Positions 1 through 8,417 of a stretch of DNA of 52,484 bases are shown here, piece after piece. The notes under the pieces are model-generated. The model was not told where the DNA came from and ran no database searches. It saw only the letters and a list, made by a program, of their open reading frames with translations. The translations under genes and the position numbers were made by a program. Within the stretch, counting starts at the first letter, position 1, and the number at the start of each line of letters is the position of its first letter. This DNA is from Acidobacteriota bacterium (GTDB lineage Bacteria; Acidobacteriota; Terriglobia; Terriglobales; Acidobacteriaceae), in contig JAJYSV010000026.1 in the NCBI GenBank assembly GCA_021793405.1, positions 1 through 52,484 on the forward strand, read 5' to 3'.

Positions 1-1
1 A

Positions 2-79
2 TTCCTGGGAGTCATCTATCACACCCTCAAAAATAACTGGGTGTTCGAGGACTTCCCCAATTTTGTCTTGGCCTCCTGA
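2..79 (+). CDS. C-terminal end of an upstream gene, possibly IS110-like transposase (partial)
   Basis: An open frame enters from the window edge and stops with TGA at 77-79, leaving 25 residues that end in FEDFPNFVLAS. The pattern I-Y-x-x-L-K-x-x-x-x-F resembles the last helix of IS110-family transposases, and I recall similar FEDFPNFVLA endings there, but 25 residues cannot prove it. The frame carries no start in the window. If it is a transposase, an insertion sequence ends just before eda. Confidence 0.35.
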   Translation, partial: FLGVIYHTLKNNWVFEDFPNFVLAS

Positions 80-129
80 AAACAGGCCGCAACTAAAGCA
101 TGAGTAGACAACTATTCATGGGAGAAACC

Positions 130-786
130 ATGATGGACAAAAGTACAATCATGCAGCATATGCGCGAGCTGGGATTGATTCCAGTTTTGCGCGCAACATC
201 CGCCGAGGAAGCGATGACTCTCGCCGATGCCATTCTGGCTGGCGGCATCGACATCCTGGAAGTGACGATGACCGTGCCGGGTGCCATTCGCGTCATTGAG
301 CAACTGACCGATCATCATGGCGACAAATTGCTGCTCGGTGCCGGTACCGTTCTCGATGCGGAGACCGCTCGCAACTGCCTGCTCGCGGGCGCGCAATTTA
401 TCGTGAGTCCGGCGCTCGATCTGCGCACCATTGAGCTATGCCGCCGTTACAGCGTTCCCATCATGCCAGGCGCGTTAACGCCAACGGAAATTCTGACCGC
501 GTGGCAAGCGGGAGCCGATGTGGTGAAAGTGTTTCCATGCAGTGCTCTTGGCGGCGCGAAATATCTGAAGGCACTGCAAGGTCCGCTGCCGCAGATTCAA
601 TTGATTCCCACCGGAGGCGTTTCGCTCAGTACGGCGGAAGAATTCCTTGCGGCGGGCGCGTTTGCGCTCGGAGTGGGCGGCGATCTGGTCGATGCCAAGG
701 CAGCCCGCGAGGGCCGCACCAGCGTCATCACAGAAAATGCACAGAAGTACATTAGCATCGTAAAGAAGTTTCGCAGCGCTAGCTAG
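130..786 (+). CDS. eda: 2-dehydro-3-deoxy-6-phosphogluconate (KDPG) aldolase
   Basis: Class I aldolase that splits KDPG into pyruvate and glyceraldehyde-3-phosphate in the Entner-Doudoroff route; cytosolic TIM barrel, 218 residues, the usual family size. Visible family features are GLIPVLRA near the N-terminus with the catalytic-type Glu in DILEVTMT, LLLGAGTV, PGALTPTEI, the Schiff-base lysine segment VVKVFPCSALGG and the phosphate-binding PTGGVS. ATG at 130 is preferred over the upstream ATGs at 100 and 118 because GGAGAAA at 121-127 lies just before it; ATG 133 is equally possible. It stands alone here, with no 6-phosphogluconate dehydratase next to it. It may also act on 2-dehydro-3-deoxy-phosphogalactonate, as many relatives do. 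Confidence 0.93.
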   Translation: MMDKSTIMQHMRELGLIPVLRATSAEEAMTLADAILAGGIDILEVTMTVPGAIRVIEQLTDHHGDKLLLGAGTVLDAETARNCLLAGAQFIVSPALDLRTIELCRRYSVPIMPGALTPTEILTAWQAGADVVKVFPCSALGGAKYLKALQGPLPQIQLIPTGGVSLSTAEEFLAAGAFALGVGGDLVDAKAAREGRTSVITENAQKYISIVKKFRSAS

Positions 787-871
787 AGAGCATCGCCTAG
801 GGAAACTTGCCGGATAGCAAACACGCAGCGCTTCAGCATGTTCTGGTTCAACCAGAAGGGACCTTAAACCC

Positions 872-1984
872 ATGCAACCTATGCGATATGGCGACATCAT
901 CGGGCAAGAGGATGTAGTAGCTCGATTGAAGGGATTCGGGGAGTTCTATGCTTCCAAACACAGCACGCCTGGACACATTTTGTTCACCGGTGAAGATGGG
1001 ATGGGGAAAGAGACCATCACCAAAATTTTCGCGAACGAAATGGGCGTTGGATTCCAGAAGGTGGATGCTTCTGAGCTGAAGATTATCGGAGACTTGAGCG
1101 CACTTGTTACAAACCTAAAAAAGTGCCAAGTTTTATTGCTCTCGAATCTTCAATTGCTTAGACAATCTCTCGCTAACCGACTGCGCGGTGTTTACGATTA
1201 CAGATACGACATCATCATCGGACAGGGACCAGCGCAGCGCACTCATGTCATGGATCTTCACCCATTCACTTTGATCGCCACCTGCCCCAAGAAGGCCGAT
1301 TGTCCACAAGAATTGTTGAGCGAGTTTTCCTTGGCCTTGAGCTTCCAGCCGTATACCAGGCCCCAGCTCCAGGCAATTGCGGACAGCATCGCCAACCAAG
1401 TTGGAGTCTCGCTGGAACGCGGGGCTGCTGAGCTAATCACTCAAAACTGTGATCGGCCAGGTGCTATCGATATCGTGTTTCGGCGACTCGTGCGGGCCAT
1501 CAATAAATCCGTCATCACAATCGAGGATGTGTCGCAGGCATTCCTTGTATTCGGGATCAACGTGCGTCCAGGCGCCGCACCAACAAATGATGTTAGCAAT
1601 CTCCAGCATTTATCAGGACAGGAGTTCGAGCGACTGATTGCAGTCTTGCTCTCTCGAATGGGATTTCAAGCCGAAATGACAAAAACCTCTGGAGATGGCG
1701 GAATCGACATTATCGCCATGCTCGATAAGCCTATCTTCGGGGGACGCTATTTGTTCCAATGCAAACGATTCACACCCGATGCCCTTGTTGGAGCGCCCCT
1801 TGTGAGGGATTTCTATGGGGCGGTCAGAGCTGACAACGCCATGAAAGGCATCTTCATCACGACGTCGGATTTCACTATGCAGGCACGAGAATTTGGGGAA
1901 AGGGTTGGTTTGGAATTGATCAACTCCGTACAGCTTCAAAAGCTGTTCCTCGAATACGGAATGCTCGAATTAGAAAACGGGTAA
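872..1984 (+). CDS. RuvB-like AAA domain fused to an Mrr-type nuclease domain
   Basis: A 370-residue two-domain protein. Residues 1 to about 230 follow RuvB closely: MRYGDIIGQEDVV, a Walker A region at 40-48 (GEDGMGKET), the GDLSALVTNL stretch, the YRYDIIIGQGPAQRT segment, and the small helical domain with its terminal helix. Several catalytic positions differ from RuvB as I remember it: the Walker A residue after Lys is Glu47, the Walker B acidic pair is Ser91-Asn92, the RSRF arginine finger is LSEF (149-152), and the sensor-2 Arg is Gly197. Residues about 247-365 match the Mrr/PD-(D/E)xK restriction fold: GQEFE, DGGID with Asp279, and QCKR with Gln296 and Lys298. An AAGGGA ribosome site precedes the ATG. 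It looks like an intact DNA nuclease carried on a degenerate ATPase, possibly a defence gene. The gene looks more AT-rich than its neighbours and stands alone. Confidence 0.8.
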   Translation: MQPMRYGDIIGQEDVVARLKGFGEFYASKHSTPGHILFTGEDGMGKETITKIFANEMGVGFQKVDASELKIIGDLSALVTNLKKCQVLLLSNLQLLRQSLANRLRGVYDYRYDIIIGQGPAQRTHVMDLHPFTLIATCPKKADCPQELLSEFSLALSFQPYTRPQLQAIADSIANQVGVSLERGAAELITQNCDRPGAIDIVFRRLVRAINKSVITIEDVSQAFLVFGINVRPGAAPTNDVSNLQHLSGQEFERLIAVLLSRMGFQAEMTKTSGDGGIDIIAMLDKPIFGGRYLFQCKRFTPDALVGAPLVRDFYGAVRADNAMKGIFITTSDFTMQAREFGERVGLELINSVQLQKLFLEYGMLELENG

Positions 1985-2061
1985 ACGCTGGCCTTAACCT
2001 TGGTGCGCGACTCGACCACGATCTGCGCACTTCGTTACACTACCCCAGTCGCCTAAAGTGT

Positions 2062-2832
2062 ATGAAAATTCTGGTTTGCATGAAACAAGTCCCGCAGAAG
2101 GACGCACCGCTGAAATTAAATGAGGCGGGAACGTGGATTCGCGAGGACGTTTCCTACGAAGTCAACGAGCCCGACGCCTATGCGCTGGAAGAAGCCCTGC
2201 GCCAGAAGGAAAAGCATGGCGGCGAAGTGGTGGTGGTCACTGCGGGCCCGGCGCGCGCGCAGCAGGTGCTGCGGGAGGCGCTGGCAAAAGGGGCCGACCG
2301 CGCCATTCATCTTGTCGACGATTCATTCGCCACGATCGATCCAGTCAGCACGGCACGCGCCATCGCGGCTGCCATCGAAAGCGAGTCCTTCGATGTGGTC
2401 TTGACCGGGCTGCAATCCGATGACTTTGGCTTCGCGCAAACCGGCGTCCTACTGGCGGAGCTTCTCGGCTGGCCACACGGAACCATTATCATCGGGATCG
2501 AAAAGACGGAAACCGGGCTGCGCCTGAAGCGCGAGCTTGAGGCTGGGCACTATCAATGGATGGATATACCGTTGCCGTGCGTGCTGACCATCCAAAGCGG
2601 AATCAACAAGTTACGCTATGCAACCTTGATTGGAATCAAACAGGCGAGGAACAAGCCGGTCAAGCAGATGACGCTGGCCGATGTCGCAGACAAGCTGGGA
2701 ACAAATCTGCAAACGATTGAACGGCTGTATATTCCCGTGAAGCAGAAGAAGACAGAGATGCTTCAGGGATCGTCTGCTGAAATTGCGAAAAAATTGGTCG
2801 ACAAGCTTCGCAACGAAGCCCGCGTGATTTAA
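2062..2832 (+). CDS. etfB: Electron transfer flavoprotein beta subunit
   Basis: AMP-binding subunit of the ETF heterodimer that takes electrons from acyl-CoA and related dehydrogenases. The 256 residues open with MKILVCMKQVPQKD and carry the family segments NEPDAYALEEALR, VVVVTAGP and DVVLTGLQSDD, plus the conserved beta-subunit region around LPCVLTIQSGINKLRYAT. It is the first gene of a plus-strand set followed by a small membrane protein, etfA and ETF-quinone oxidoreductase, so the dimer probably passes electrons to the quinone pool. No strong ribosome site lies before the ATG. The sequence alone does not settle whether it belongs to a bifurcating group, but a partner oxidoreductase with its own iron-sulfur domain argues for the classical route. 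Confidence 0.93.
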   Translation: MKILVCMKQVPQKDAPLKLNEAGTWIREDVSYEVNEPDAYALEEALRQKEKHGGEVVVVTAGPARAQQVLREALAKGADRAIHLVDDSFATIDPVSTARAIAAAIESESFDVVLTGLQSDDFGFAQTGVLLAELLGWPHGTIIIGIEKTETGLRLKRELEAGHYQWMDIPLPCVLTIQSGINKLRYATLIGIKQARNKPVKQMTLADVADKLGTNLQTIERLYIPVKQKKTEMLQGSSAEIAKKLVDKLRNEARVI

Positions 2833-2916
2833 TGATTGAATGATGTTGCATGGGTTGCGGACCGGAGAAACTCAACCGTCCGCGCAATACAGAGAATTGC
2901 AAGGAGAACCAAAACA

Positions 2917-3195
2917 ATGCCGAATATGCTGTTGCCTCCGGAAGAGCGCGACCTGACGCCAGACCAGGTGGTCGCGCTCGATAAGCGCCGTTTCCGTGGC
3001 TTGATGCTGCAGGTGATGGGCGGAATTTTGGGAATCATGGCCACATTGTTGACGGTATGGGCTGGCCAGGATTTCACCTATGACCCGGGATGGATTCACC
3101 CCATGGGCTATTACATGATTATCGCCGGCACGCTCTCGGCTATCTGTCTGGTGACCGGGACAGCGTTGCGCAAGGGCAGTCCTGAATTCGACTGA
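2917..3195 (+). CDS. Small two-helix membrane protein inside the etf cluster
   Basis: A 92-residue protein of unknown function. After a charged N-terminus (PPEERDLTPDQ) there are two probable membrane helices, about residues 30-52 (LMLQVMGGILGIMATLLTVW) and 65-85 (GYYMIIAGTLSAICLVTGTA). ATG 2917 is chosen because AAGGAG at 2901-2906 is well placed; the frame could extend to 2836 but lacks a ribosome site there. It lies between etfB and etfA on the same strand, which suggests a role near the membrane-bound electron acceptor. I recognise no family. Confidence 0.72.
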   Translation: MPNMLLPPEERDLTPDQVVALDKRRFRGLMLQVMGGILGIMATLLTVWAGQDFTYDPGWIHPMGYYMIIAGTLSAICLVTGTALRKGSPEFD

Positions 3196-3291
3196 GATCT
3201 TCAAGGACGACCCGGATCGCCTTCTTCGAAGATCGCTTGCCGCTTCGTCAGCCCGTGCTTCGGCATGGGCTGACTTTTGGAATTGAGCCGT

Positions 3292-4284
3292 ATGCCCGAA
3301 ACGATTCTGGTCCTCGTTGAGCAGCAGCAATCGAAGCTGAACCGTGTCTCGCTGGAAACGATCGCGGCTGCCCAGTCGATCGCCAAAGATACCGGCTGGC
3401 AGGTGGAGATTGCTGTAATCGGCAGCGGCATCGCGGCCATCGCAGAGGAGTTGGCAAGCAAAGGCGCTACCAAGATCTACGCCATCGAATCCCCCCAGCT
3501 GACCGCGTATACCTCCGACGCCTTCGTCTATGTGCTGAAAGAGTTTCTTTCCAGTAAGCAGCCGAAATTGGTTCTGATGCCGCACACATACCAGGTGCGG
3601 GACTTTGCGCCGCGCCTGGCTCTGGCGCTCGGCAAGACCATCATTCCCGATGCGATCGGCTACAAATACGAAAACGGCAAGCTGCTGTTTACACGGCAGA
3701 TGTTTCAAGGGAAATTTGTCGCCGATGTCTCGCTTAGCGATGACGGACCATTATGGATGGCGACCTTCCAGAACGCCGCATTTCGCGGCGATCTGGCGGA
3801 AGCCGGGACCGCGCCGGTTGAAACCATCCATGTGACCGTGCCGGACGGCGCGATTCGTGTGCAGCCGCACGAAATTTTCAAAGAAGTAAAGCAGGCCGTC
3901 GATCTTTCTCAATCTGAAGTCATCGTCGCCGTGGGGCGAGGCATCAAGGAGCAAAAAAATCTGGCCATGGCGGAAGAATTGGCAACATTGCTGGGGGGCG
4001 ACATTGCGGCGTCGCGACCCATCTGCGATTTGGGCTGGCTACCGCTCGACCGGCAGATCGGCAGCTCCGGCCAGACAATTGCGCCCAAGCTCTACATCGC
4101 GCTCGGCATCAGCGGAGCGATCCAGCATATCGTCGGCATGAAGGGCTCACGCACCATCGTCGCGATCAACAAGGATGCCGAAGCACCAATCTTTGAGATC
4201 GCTGACATCGGCGTGGCGGCCAACCTGTTCGACGTGGTGCCGCCGCTGATCGAAGAAATCAAGAAGGCAAAAGCGGGAGCGTAA
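3292..4284 (+). CDS. etfA: Electron transfer flavoprotein alpha subunit
   Basis: FAD-carrying subunit of ETF, 330 residues. The N-terminal domain ([11 protein letters not shown]) is followed by the diagnostic C-terminal FAD domain with [10 protein letters not shown], the [20 protein letters not shown] stretch and [12 protein letters not shown], then [21 protein letters not shown] 3292 gives the normal N-terminus; a TTG five codons upstream (3277) is possible but less likely. It lies 96 bases after the small membrane protein and 9 bases before the oxidoreductase gene, so the three are probably one transcript with etfB. It works as a soluble dimer with EtfB and delivers electrons to the next gene product. 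Confidence 0.94.
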   Translation: MPETILVLVEQQQSKLNRVSLETIAAAQSIAKDTGWQVEIAVIGSGIAAIAEELASKGATKIYAIESPQLTAYTSDAFVYVLKEFLSSKQPKLVLMPHTYQVRDFAPRLALALGKTIIPDAIGYKYENGKLLFTRQMFQGKFVADVSLSDDGPLWMATFQNAAFRGDLAEAGTAPVETIHVTVPDGAIRVQPHEIFKEVKQAVDLSQSEVIVAVGRGIKEQKNLAMAEELATLLGGDIAASRPICDLGWLPLDRQIGSSGQTIAPKLYIALGISGAIQHIVGMKGSRTIVAINKDAEAPIFEIADIGVAANLFDVVPPLIEEIKKAKAGA

Positions 4285-4293
4285 TTCCTCCTC

Positions 4294-6018
4294 ATGATCC
4301 ACTTCCGTACACCCATCGAAGGCGTGGAGCGTCCGCGGATGGAAGCCGATGTGGTCATCGTCGGCGGCGGTCCGGCTGGAATGGCCTGCGCCCTGCGCCT
4401 TGCGCAGCTGATTGACGCGCATAACGCGGCGCACCCTGATGCTGCGCTGAGCAAAGAGAATATTTATCTGCTCGAAAAATCGCGCGAGGCTGGCCAGCAT
4501 TGCCTTTCGGGGGCCCTGCTCGACCCGCGTTCCATGCGGGAACTGTTGCCGAGCTTTGAGAAAGAAGCTCCAATCGACGGGGAATGCACGAAAGAATCCA
4601 TCTACTACCTGACCCGCACCGGGAAGCGCAGATTTCCCTTTACTCCGCCGCCCATGCGCGACCATGGCAACTACGTTATCTCCATCAACAAATTTGTGAA
4701 GTGGATGGCAGAGAAGGTAGAGGCAGCGGGAATCACTGTCTTTACGGGCTTTGCCGCCAGCGAGGTTCTATTCGACGGTGACGCGGTCATCGGAGTGCAG
4801 ACCGACGACAAAGGTATCGACAAGAATGGCCAGCCGAAAGCCAATTTCGAACCCGGATACAACCTGCACGCCAAAGTGACGGTTTTCTGCGAAGGCGCGC
4901 GCGGTTCATGCACGAAGCAGCTCGTCGAACGTTATCGCCTGGAAGATCCGAAGCACGCACAGGTTTACGGCGTCGGCATCAAGGAGTTGTGGGAGATTCC
5001 GACCGGTCGTATCGCCAAGGGGGAGATCATCTACACGCTCGGCTACCCGCTGACCACCAAGGAATACGGCGGCGCGTGGATTTACGGCATGCGCGATTCC
5101 CTGCTATCCGTTGGCTATGTGACCGGACTGGACTATGAAGATCCGCGCACGGACCCGCACCACGCCTTCCAATCTTTCAAGGAGCATCCCGTTCTGCGCG
5201 GCATTCTCAAGGACGGTAAGATGATTCGCTATGGCGCGAAGAGCCTGCCCTATGGCGGATGGAACTCCATGCCCCGGCTTTTCGGCCATGGATGGATGCT
5301 GGCAGGTGACTCGGCGGGATTTCTGAATTCGCAGCGCCTAAAAGGCATCCATCTCGCCATCAAGAGCGGCATGCTGGCTGCGGAGACGGCCTTCGATGCA
5401 CTGCTCGCCGGCGATGCTTCAGCCCCGGAACTGGCTACCTATAAAGCTCGGGTCGATGCCAGCTGGATTCGTGAGGAACTTTATCCTGTCCGCAATTTTC
5501 ATCAGGCTTTCGAGCATGGGCTATGGCAAGGCATGGCGAAGGCGGGCCTGCAGCACGTAATGGGCGGGGCAAACCTTGGGCCGGACTCCAAAGCGCATCC
5601 TGGATATGAGAACATGCGGCATGTGAACGCGCTCAACCCTTTCCGCGAGGGTCGCATGCAATTTCTTGGAGCGGCCAAAGGCGATCGCAAGCTGACCTTC
5701 GACAAGCTCACCGACGTCTACTATTCCGGCACGCGGCATGAGGATGACCAGCCCACCCATCTTGTCATCGCCGATCTGAGCATCTGCAACGACCGCTGCA
5801 CTAAGGAGTTCGGCAATCCCTGCCAATTCTTCTGCCCAGCAGCGGTGTACGAAATGGTGGAAGAGGCCGGGGAAAAGAGCAGTGCGCCAGAGAAGAAACT
5901 GCATATCAGCTTTGCCAACTGCGTCCACTGCAAGACCTGCGACATCCAGGATCCGTATCAGATCATCACCTGGGTTCCGCCCGAGGGTGGCGGCGGACCG
6001 AACTACGACGGCATGTAA
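4294..6018 (+). CDS. Electron transfer flavoprotein-quinone oxidoreductase
   Basis: A 574-residue flavoprotein that moves electrons from reduced ETF to membrane quinone. The N-terminus has the FAD dinucleotide fold [19 protein letters not shown] near residue 20. The middle carries [21 protein letters not shown] and [10 protein letters not shown], and the [20 protein letters not shown] segment is typical of ETF-QO and FixC. The C-terminus has the 4Fe-4S cysteines [18 protein letters not shown] and CVHCKTCDI, ending in the usual [12 protein letters not shown]. The ferredoxin-like part, a separate FixX protein in nitrogen-fixing FixABCX systems, is fused here. Length matches the mitochondrial and bacterial ETF-QO family. 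It follows etfA by 9 bases. The acyl-CoA dehydrogenases feeding it are not in this window. Confidence 0.93.
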   Translation: MIHFRTPIEGVERPRMEADVVIVGGGPAGMACALRLAQLIDAHNAAHPDAALSKENIYLLEKSREAGQHCLSGALLDPRSMRELLPSFEKEAPIDGECTKESIYYLTRTGKRRFPFTPPPMRDHGNYVISINKFVKWMAEKVEAAGITVFTGFAASEVLFDGDAVIGVQTDDKGIDKNGQPKANFEPGYNLHAKVTVFCEGARGSCTKQLVERYRLEDPKHAQVYGVGIKELWEIPTGRIAKGEIIYTLGYPLTTKEYGGAWIYGMRDSLLSVGYVTGLDYEDPRTDPHHAFQSFKEHPVLRGILKDGKMIRYGAKSLPYGGWNSMPRLFGHGWMLAGDSAGFLNSQRLKGIHLAIKSGMLAAETAFDALLAGDASAPELATYKARVDASWIREELYPVRNFHQAFEHGLWQGMAKAGLQHVMGGANLGPDSKAHPGYENMRHVNALNPFREGRMQFLGAAKGDRKLTFDKLTDVYYSGTRHEDDQPTHLVIADLSICNDRCTKEFGNPCQFFCPAAVYEMVEEAGEKSSAPEKKLHISFANCVHCKTCDIQDPYQIITWVPPEGGGGPNYDGM

Positions 6019-6092
6019 CATGAGAATTGCCGCATCGGTGACAGTTTGGCGAGTAATTCCCTGCTTCCAAACCAGTCTTCCCGCATCCGATA

Positions 6093-7178
6093 ATGGTAAG
6101 GAACATGGCTGCAAGCGCAACCCATCCCGACGCCAGATTTCTGGCGACTTTGCCCCGTTTGACTGACAAGCATGGCCGCGCGATCACGGACCTGCGCGTC
6201 TCGGTCACCGACCGCTGCAACTACAAATGCGTGTACTGTCGCACCGGAACGGAAGGAGCGCAGTATACCGAGTTACCCATTGCCGACTACCTCCGGATGG
6301 TGCGCGTCTTCGTCTCGCTGGGCATTGAGAAGATCCGACTGACAGGCGGCGAACCTTTGCTGCGCAAAGGTCTGGTCGCAATGATCTCCGAACTGGCGAC
6401 GATGCGGACGGCTTTTGAAGCAGATGGCACTCTATTCGACCATGGCGCGGGCCAACCGCTGGACATCGCCCTGACCACCAACGGGCATCTGCTGGAAGAT
6501 TTGGCGCAGCCGTTGAAAGACGCGGGGCTGAAGCGCATCACGGTTAGCATGGATGCCGTCGATCATGATAAATTCGCGCGCATCACGCGCGTGCCGGACA
6601 GCTTCGGCAAGGTTCTCGCCGGTGTTCGCGCCGCCAAACGCGTCGGGCTCGATCCGGTGAAAGTCAACTGCGTGCTGCTGCGCGGATTCAACGAAGACCA
6701 GATCGTCGAGTTCGCAAAGTTTTCGCGCGAGGAAGGCGTCATCGTCCGATTTATCGAATTTATGCCGCTGGAAGAAGACCGCGTCTGGACCCCTGAAGTG
6801 GTCGTCCGGATGGAGGAGATTCTGGCGGCGCTCAACAGCTTCCAGCCGGTTGTGCCGCTGGCACCCAACGCCGCCAGCGAAACTGCGCTTCGCTACACGT
6901 TTGAGGATGGCGCAGGCGAGGTCGGGATCATCGCGCCGGTTTCGCATCCCTTCTGCGGACATTGCAGCAGGGTCCGGCTCACTTCGGATGGCAAACTGCG
7001 CACGTGCCTGTTCTCCCAGTTCGATCACGATCTATACGGCGTTTTGCGGCGGGGCGGGGACGACGCCGAGCTGGCCCAATTCATCCGCCGCACTGTGGAC
7101 AGAAAAGAAGCGCGGCACCATATTGGGGAGCCGGACTTTCTGAAGCCTTCGCGCAGCATGGTGCATATCGGCGGATAA
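6093..7178 (+). CDS. moaA: GTP 3',8-cyclase (molybdenum cofactor biosynthesis protein A)
   Basis: Radical SAM enzyme that rearranges GTP in the first step of molybdopterin synthesis. The radical-SAM cluster motif CNYKCVYC gives Cys42, Cys46 and Cys49; the second cluster uses Cys288 and Cys291 (HPFCGHC) and Cys305. RLTGGEPLLR supplies the SAM-binding stretch. The C-terminus ends in Gly-Gly (MVHIGG), needed in the family for activity. ATG 6105, twelve bases further in, is an alternative: AAGGA at 6098-6102 sits almost on top of it, and no clear ribosome site precedes 6093. It follows the etf genes on the same strand after a 74-base gap; no other mo genes are nearby. Confidence 0.93.
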   Translation: MVRNMAASATHPDARFLATLPRLTDKHGRAITDLRVSVTDRCNYKCVYCRTGTEGAQYTELPIADYLRMVRVFVSLGIEKIRLTGGEPLLRKGLVAMISELATMRTAFEADGTLFDHGAGQPLDIALTTNGHLLEDLAQPLKDAGLKRITVSMDAVDHDKFARITRVPDSFGKVLAGVRAAKRVGLDPVKVNCVLLRGFNEDQIVEFAKFSREEGVIVRFIEFMPLEEDRVWTPEVVVRMEEILAALNSFQPVVPLAPNAASETALRYTFEDGAGEVGIIAPVSHPFCGHCSRVRLTSDGKLRTCLFSQFDHDLYGVLRRGGDDAELAQFIRRTVDRKEARHHIGEPDFLKPSRSMVHIGG

Positions 7179-7288
7179 GGCGATCTCCGAGTCGGTGGCC
7201 TGAAGAGCCCAGCACTGGATCGCTCTGAGGTAGAATTTTGCAATACAGCATGGAGTTTCGATAGTTTTTCATTGCAGCGCGCAGGATA

Positions 7289-8401
7289 ATGGGGTCGCAC
7301 GCATCGCGAGCCCAACCCATTACGCTGACAGAAGGGGTTCTGCTGGTGAAACCGATTCGCTTCCCGGATGGCCAGCCAGCGCTGGAGATTCAGACGTTCC
7401 ACGAGGTCGCCCGCGCGCTCACCTCATCCGTCGATCTCAGCGCGATTTTGAATGCCATCATGCAGCAGATGACCCGCTTCTTCAATCCCCAAGCCTGGTC
7501 GCTGCTGGTTCTGGATGAGCCGAAGCGCCAACTGTATTATGGCGTCATTTCCGGCGGACAAACGGAGAAATTGCGTCACAAACGAATTCCTCTAGGCCAG
7601 GGGATTCCCGGCTGGGTGGCGCTCCACGGCGAACCGATGATCCTGAGCAGCATTCCTGAAGACCCTGATTTGTCCGACGAAATTCCAGAGAACAGCGGTC
7701 GCGTGGAGTCCATTATCTGTCTTCCTCTGCGAGTGCGTAACCGAACCTACGGCGTGCTCCAACTGGTGAATTGCCATCCGGAGAAGATGGACAATCATGA
7801 AATATTTTTTCTGCACGCTCTCTGCGACTATGCAGCCATTGCCATCCAGAATGCTCGTACGCTGGAACAAATTCAGCAGCTGACGATCACCGATGACTGT
7901 ACCGGTCTGTTCAACGCGCGCCATCTTTATGAACGGCTGGAACATTCACTGGATCGCAGCCAACGCAGCCGAAAGCCTGTCAGCCTGATCTTCTTCGACC
8001 TGGACCATTTCAAGCAGGTCAATGATACCTACGGGCACCTGAACGGAAGCCGCCTGCTGGCTGAAGTGGGCAATATGGTACGCGACAGCCTGGGCTTGAT
8101 CGAAACGGGATACCGATATGGCGGCGACGAATTTGTTGTGTTGATGCCCCATCAATCGAAACAGCGGGCGATGGAGCTGGCCCACCGGCTGATGGATAAG
8201 CTTCGCACCACAAAATTCTTGCCGGACTCAGGTTTGAATCTGTGCATCCTCGCCAGCTTTGGCGTCTCCAGCTTTCCGGAAGATGGACTGGATATCCATG
8301 CGGTGATCCGCGCCGCGGACGCGGCCATGTATCACGTGAAAAATACCACGCGCAATGGAGTCGCCGCCGCCGGACAATTCACCTCCGGGCCAGCGATCTG
8401 A
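7289..8401 (+). CDS. GAF domain-containing diguanylate cyclase
   Basis: A 370-residue signalling protein. An N-terminal GAF domain (about residues 25-190, with LGQGIPGWVA and ICLPLRVRNRTYGVLQLVN) is joined to a GGDEF domain with RYGGDEF at 278-282 and FDLDHFKQVNDTYGHLNG upstream of it. The active-site residues for making cyclic di-GMP are intact. The four residues at the usual inhibitory I-site (RxxD) are GLIE, so product inhibition at that site is unlikely. No membrane segment is seen. ATG 7289 has an AGGA very close upstream; an in-frame GTG at 7346 would also keep the GAF domain. It converges with the DUF4097 gene, 16 bases apart. Confidence 0.9.
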   Translation: MGSHASRAQPITLTEGVLLVKPIRFPDGQPALEIQTFHEVARALTSSVDLSAILNAIMQQMTRFFNPQAWSLLVLDEPKRQLYYGVISGGQTEKLRHKRIPLGQGIPGWVALHGEPMILSSIPEDPDLSDEIPENSGRVESIICLPLRVRNRTYGVLQLVNCHPEKMDNHEIFFLHALCDYAAIAIQNARTLEQIQQLTITDDCTGLFNARHLYERLEHSLDRSQRSRKPVSLIFFDLDHFKQVNDTYGHLNGSRLLAEVGNMVRDSLGLIETGYRYGGDEFVVLMPHQSKQRAMELAHRLMDKLRTTKFLPDSGLNLCILASFGVSSFPEDGLDIHAVIRAADAAMYHVKNTTRNGVAAAGQFTSGPAI

Positions 8402-8417
8402 GCTCAGACGCCAGATA

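Noticed and set aside
2872-3708. 278-residue minus-strand frame
   Set aside because: It lies opposite the small membrane gene and etfA; no protein character, caused by codon bias of the true genes.
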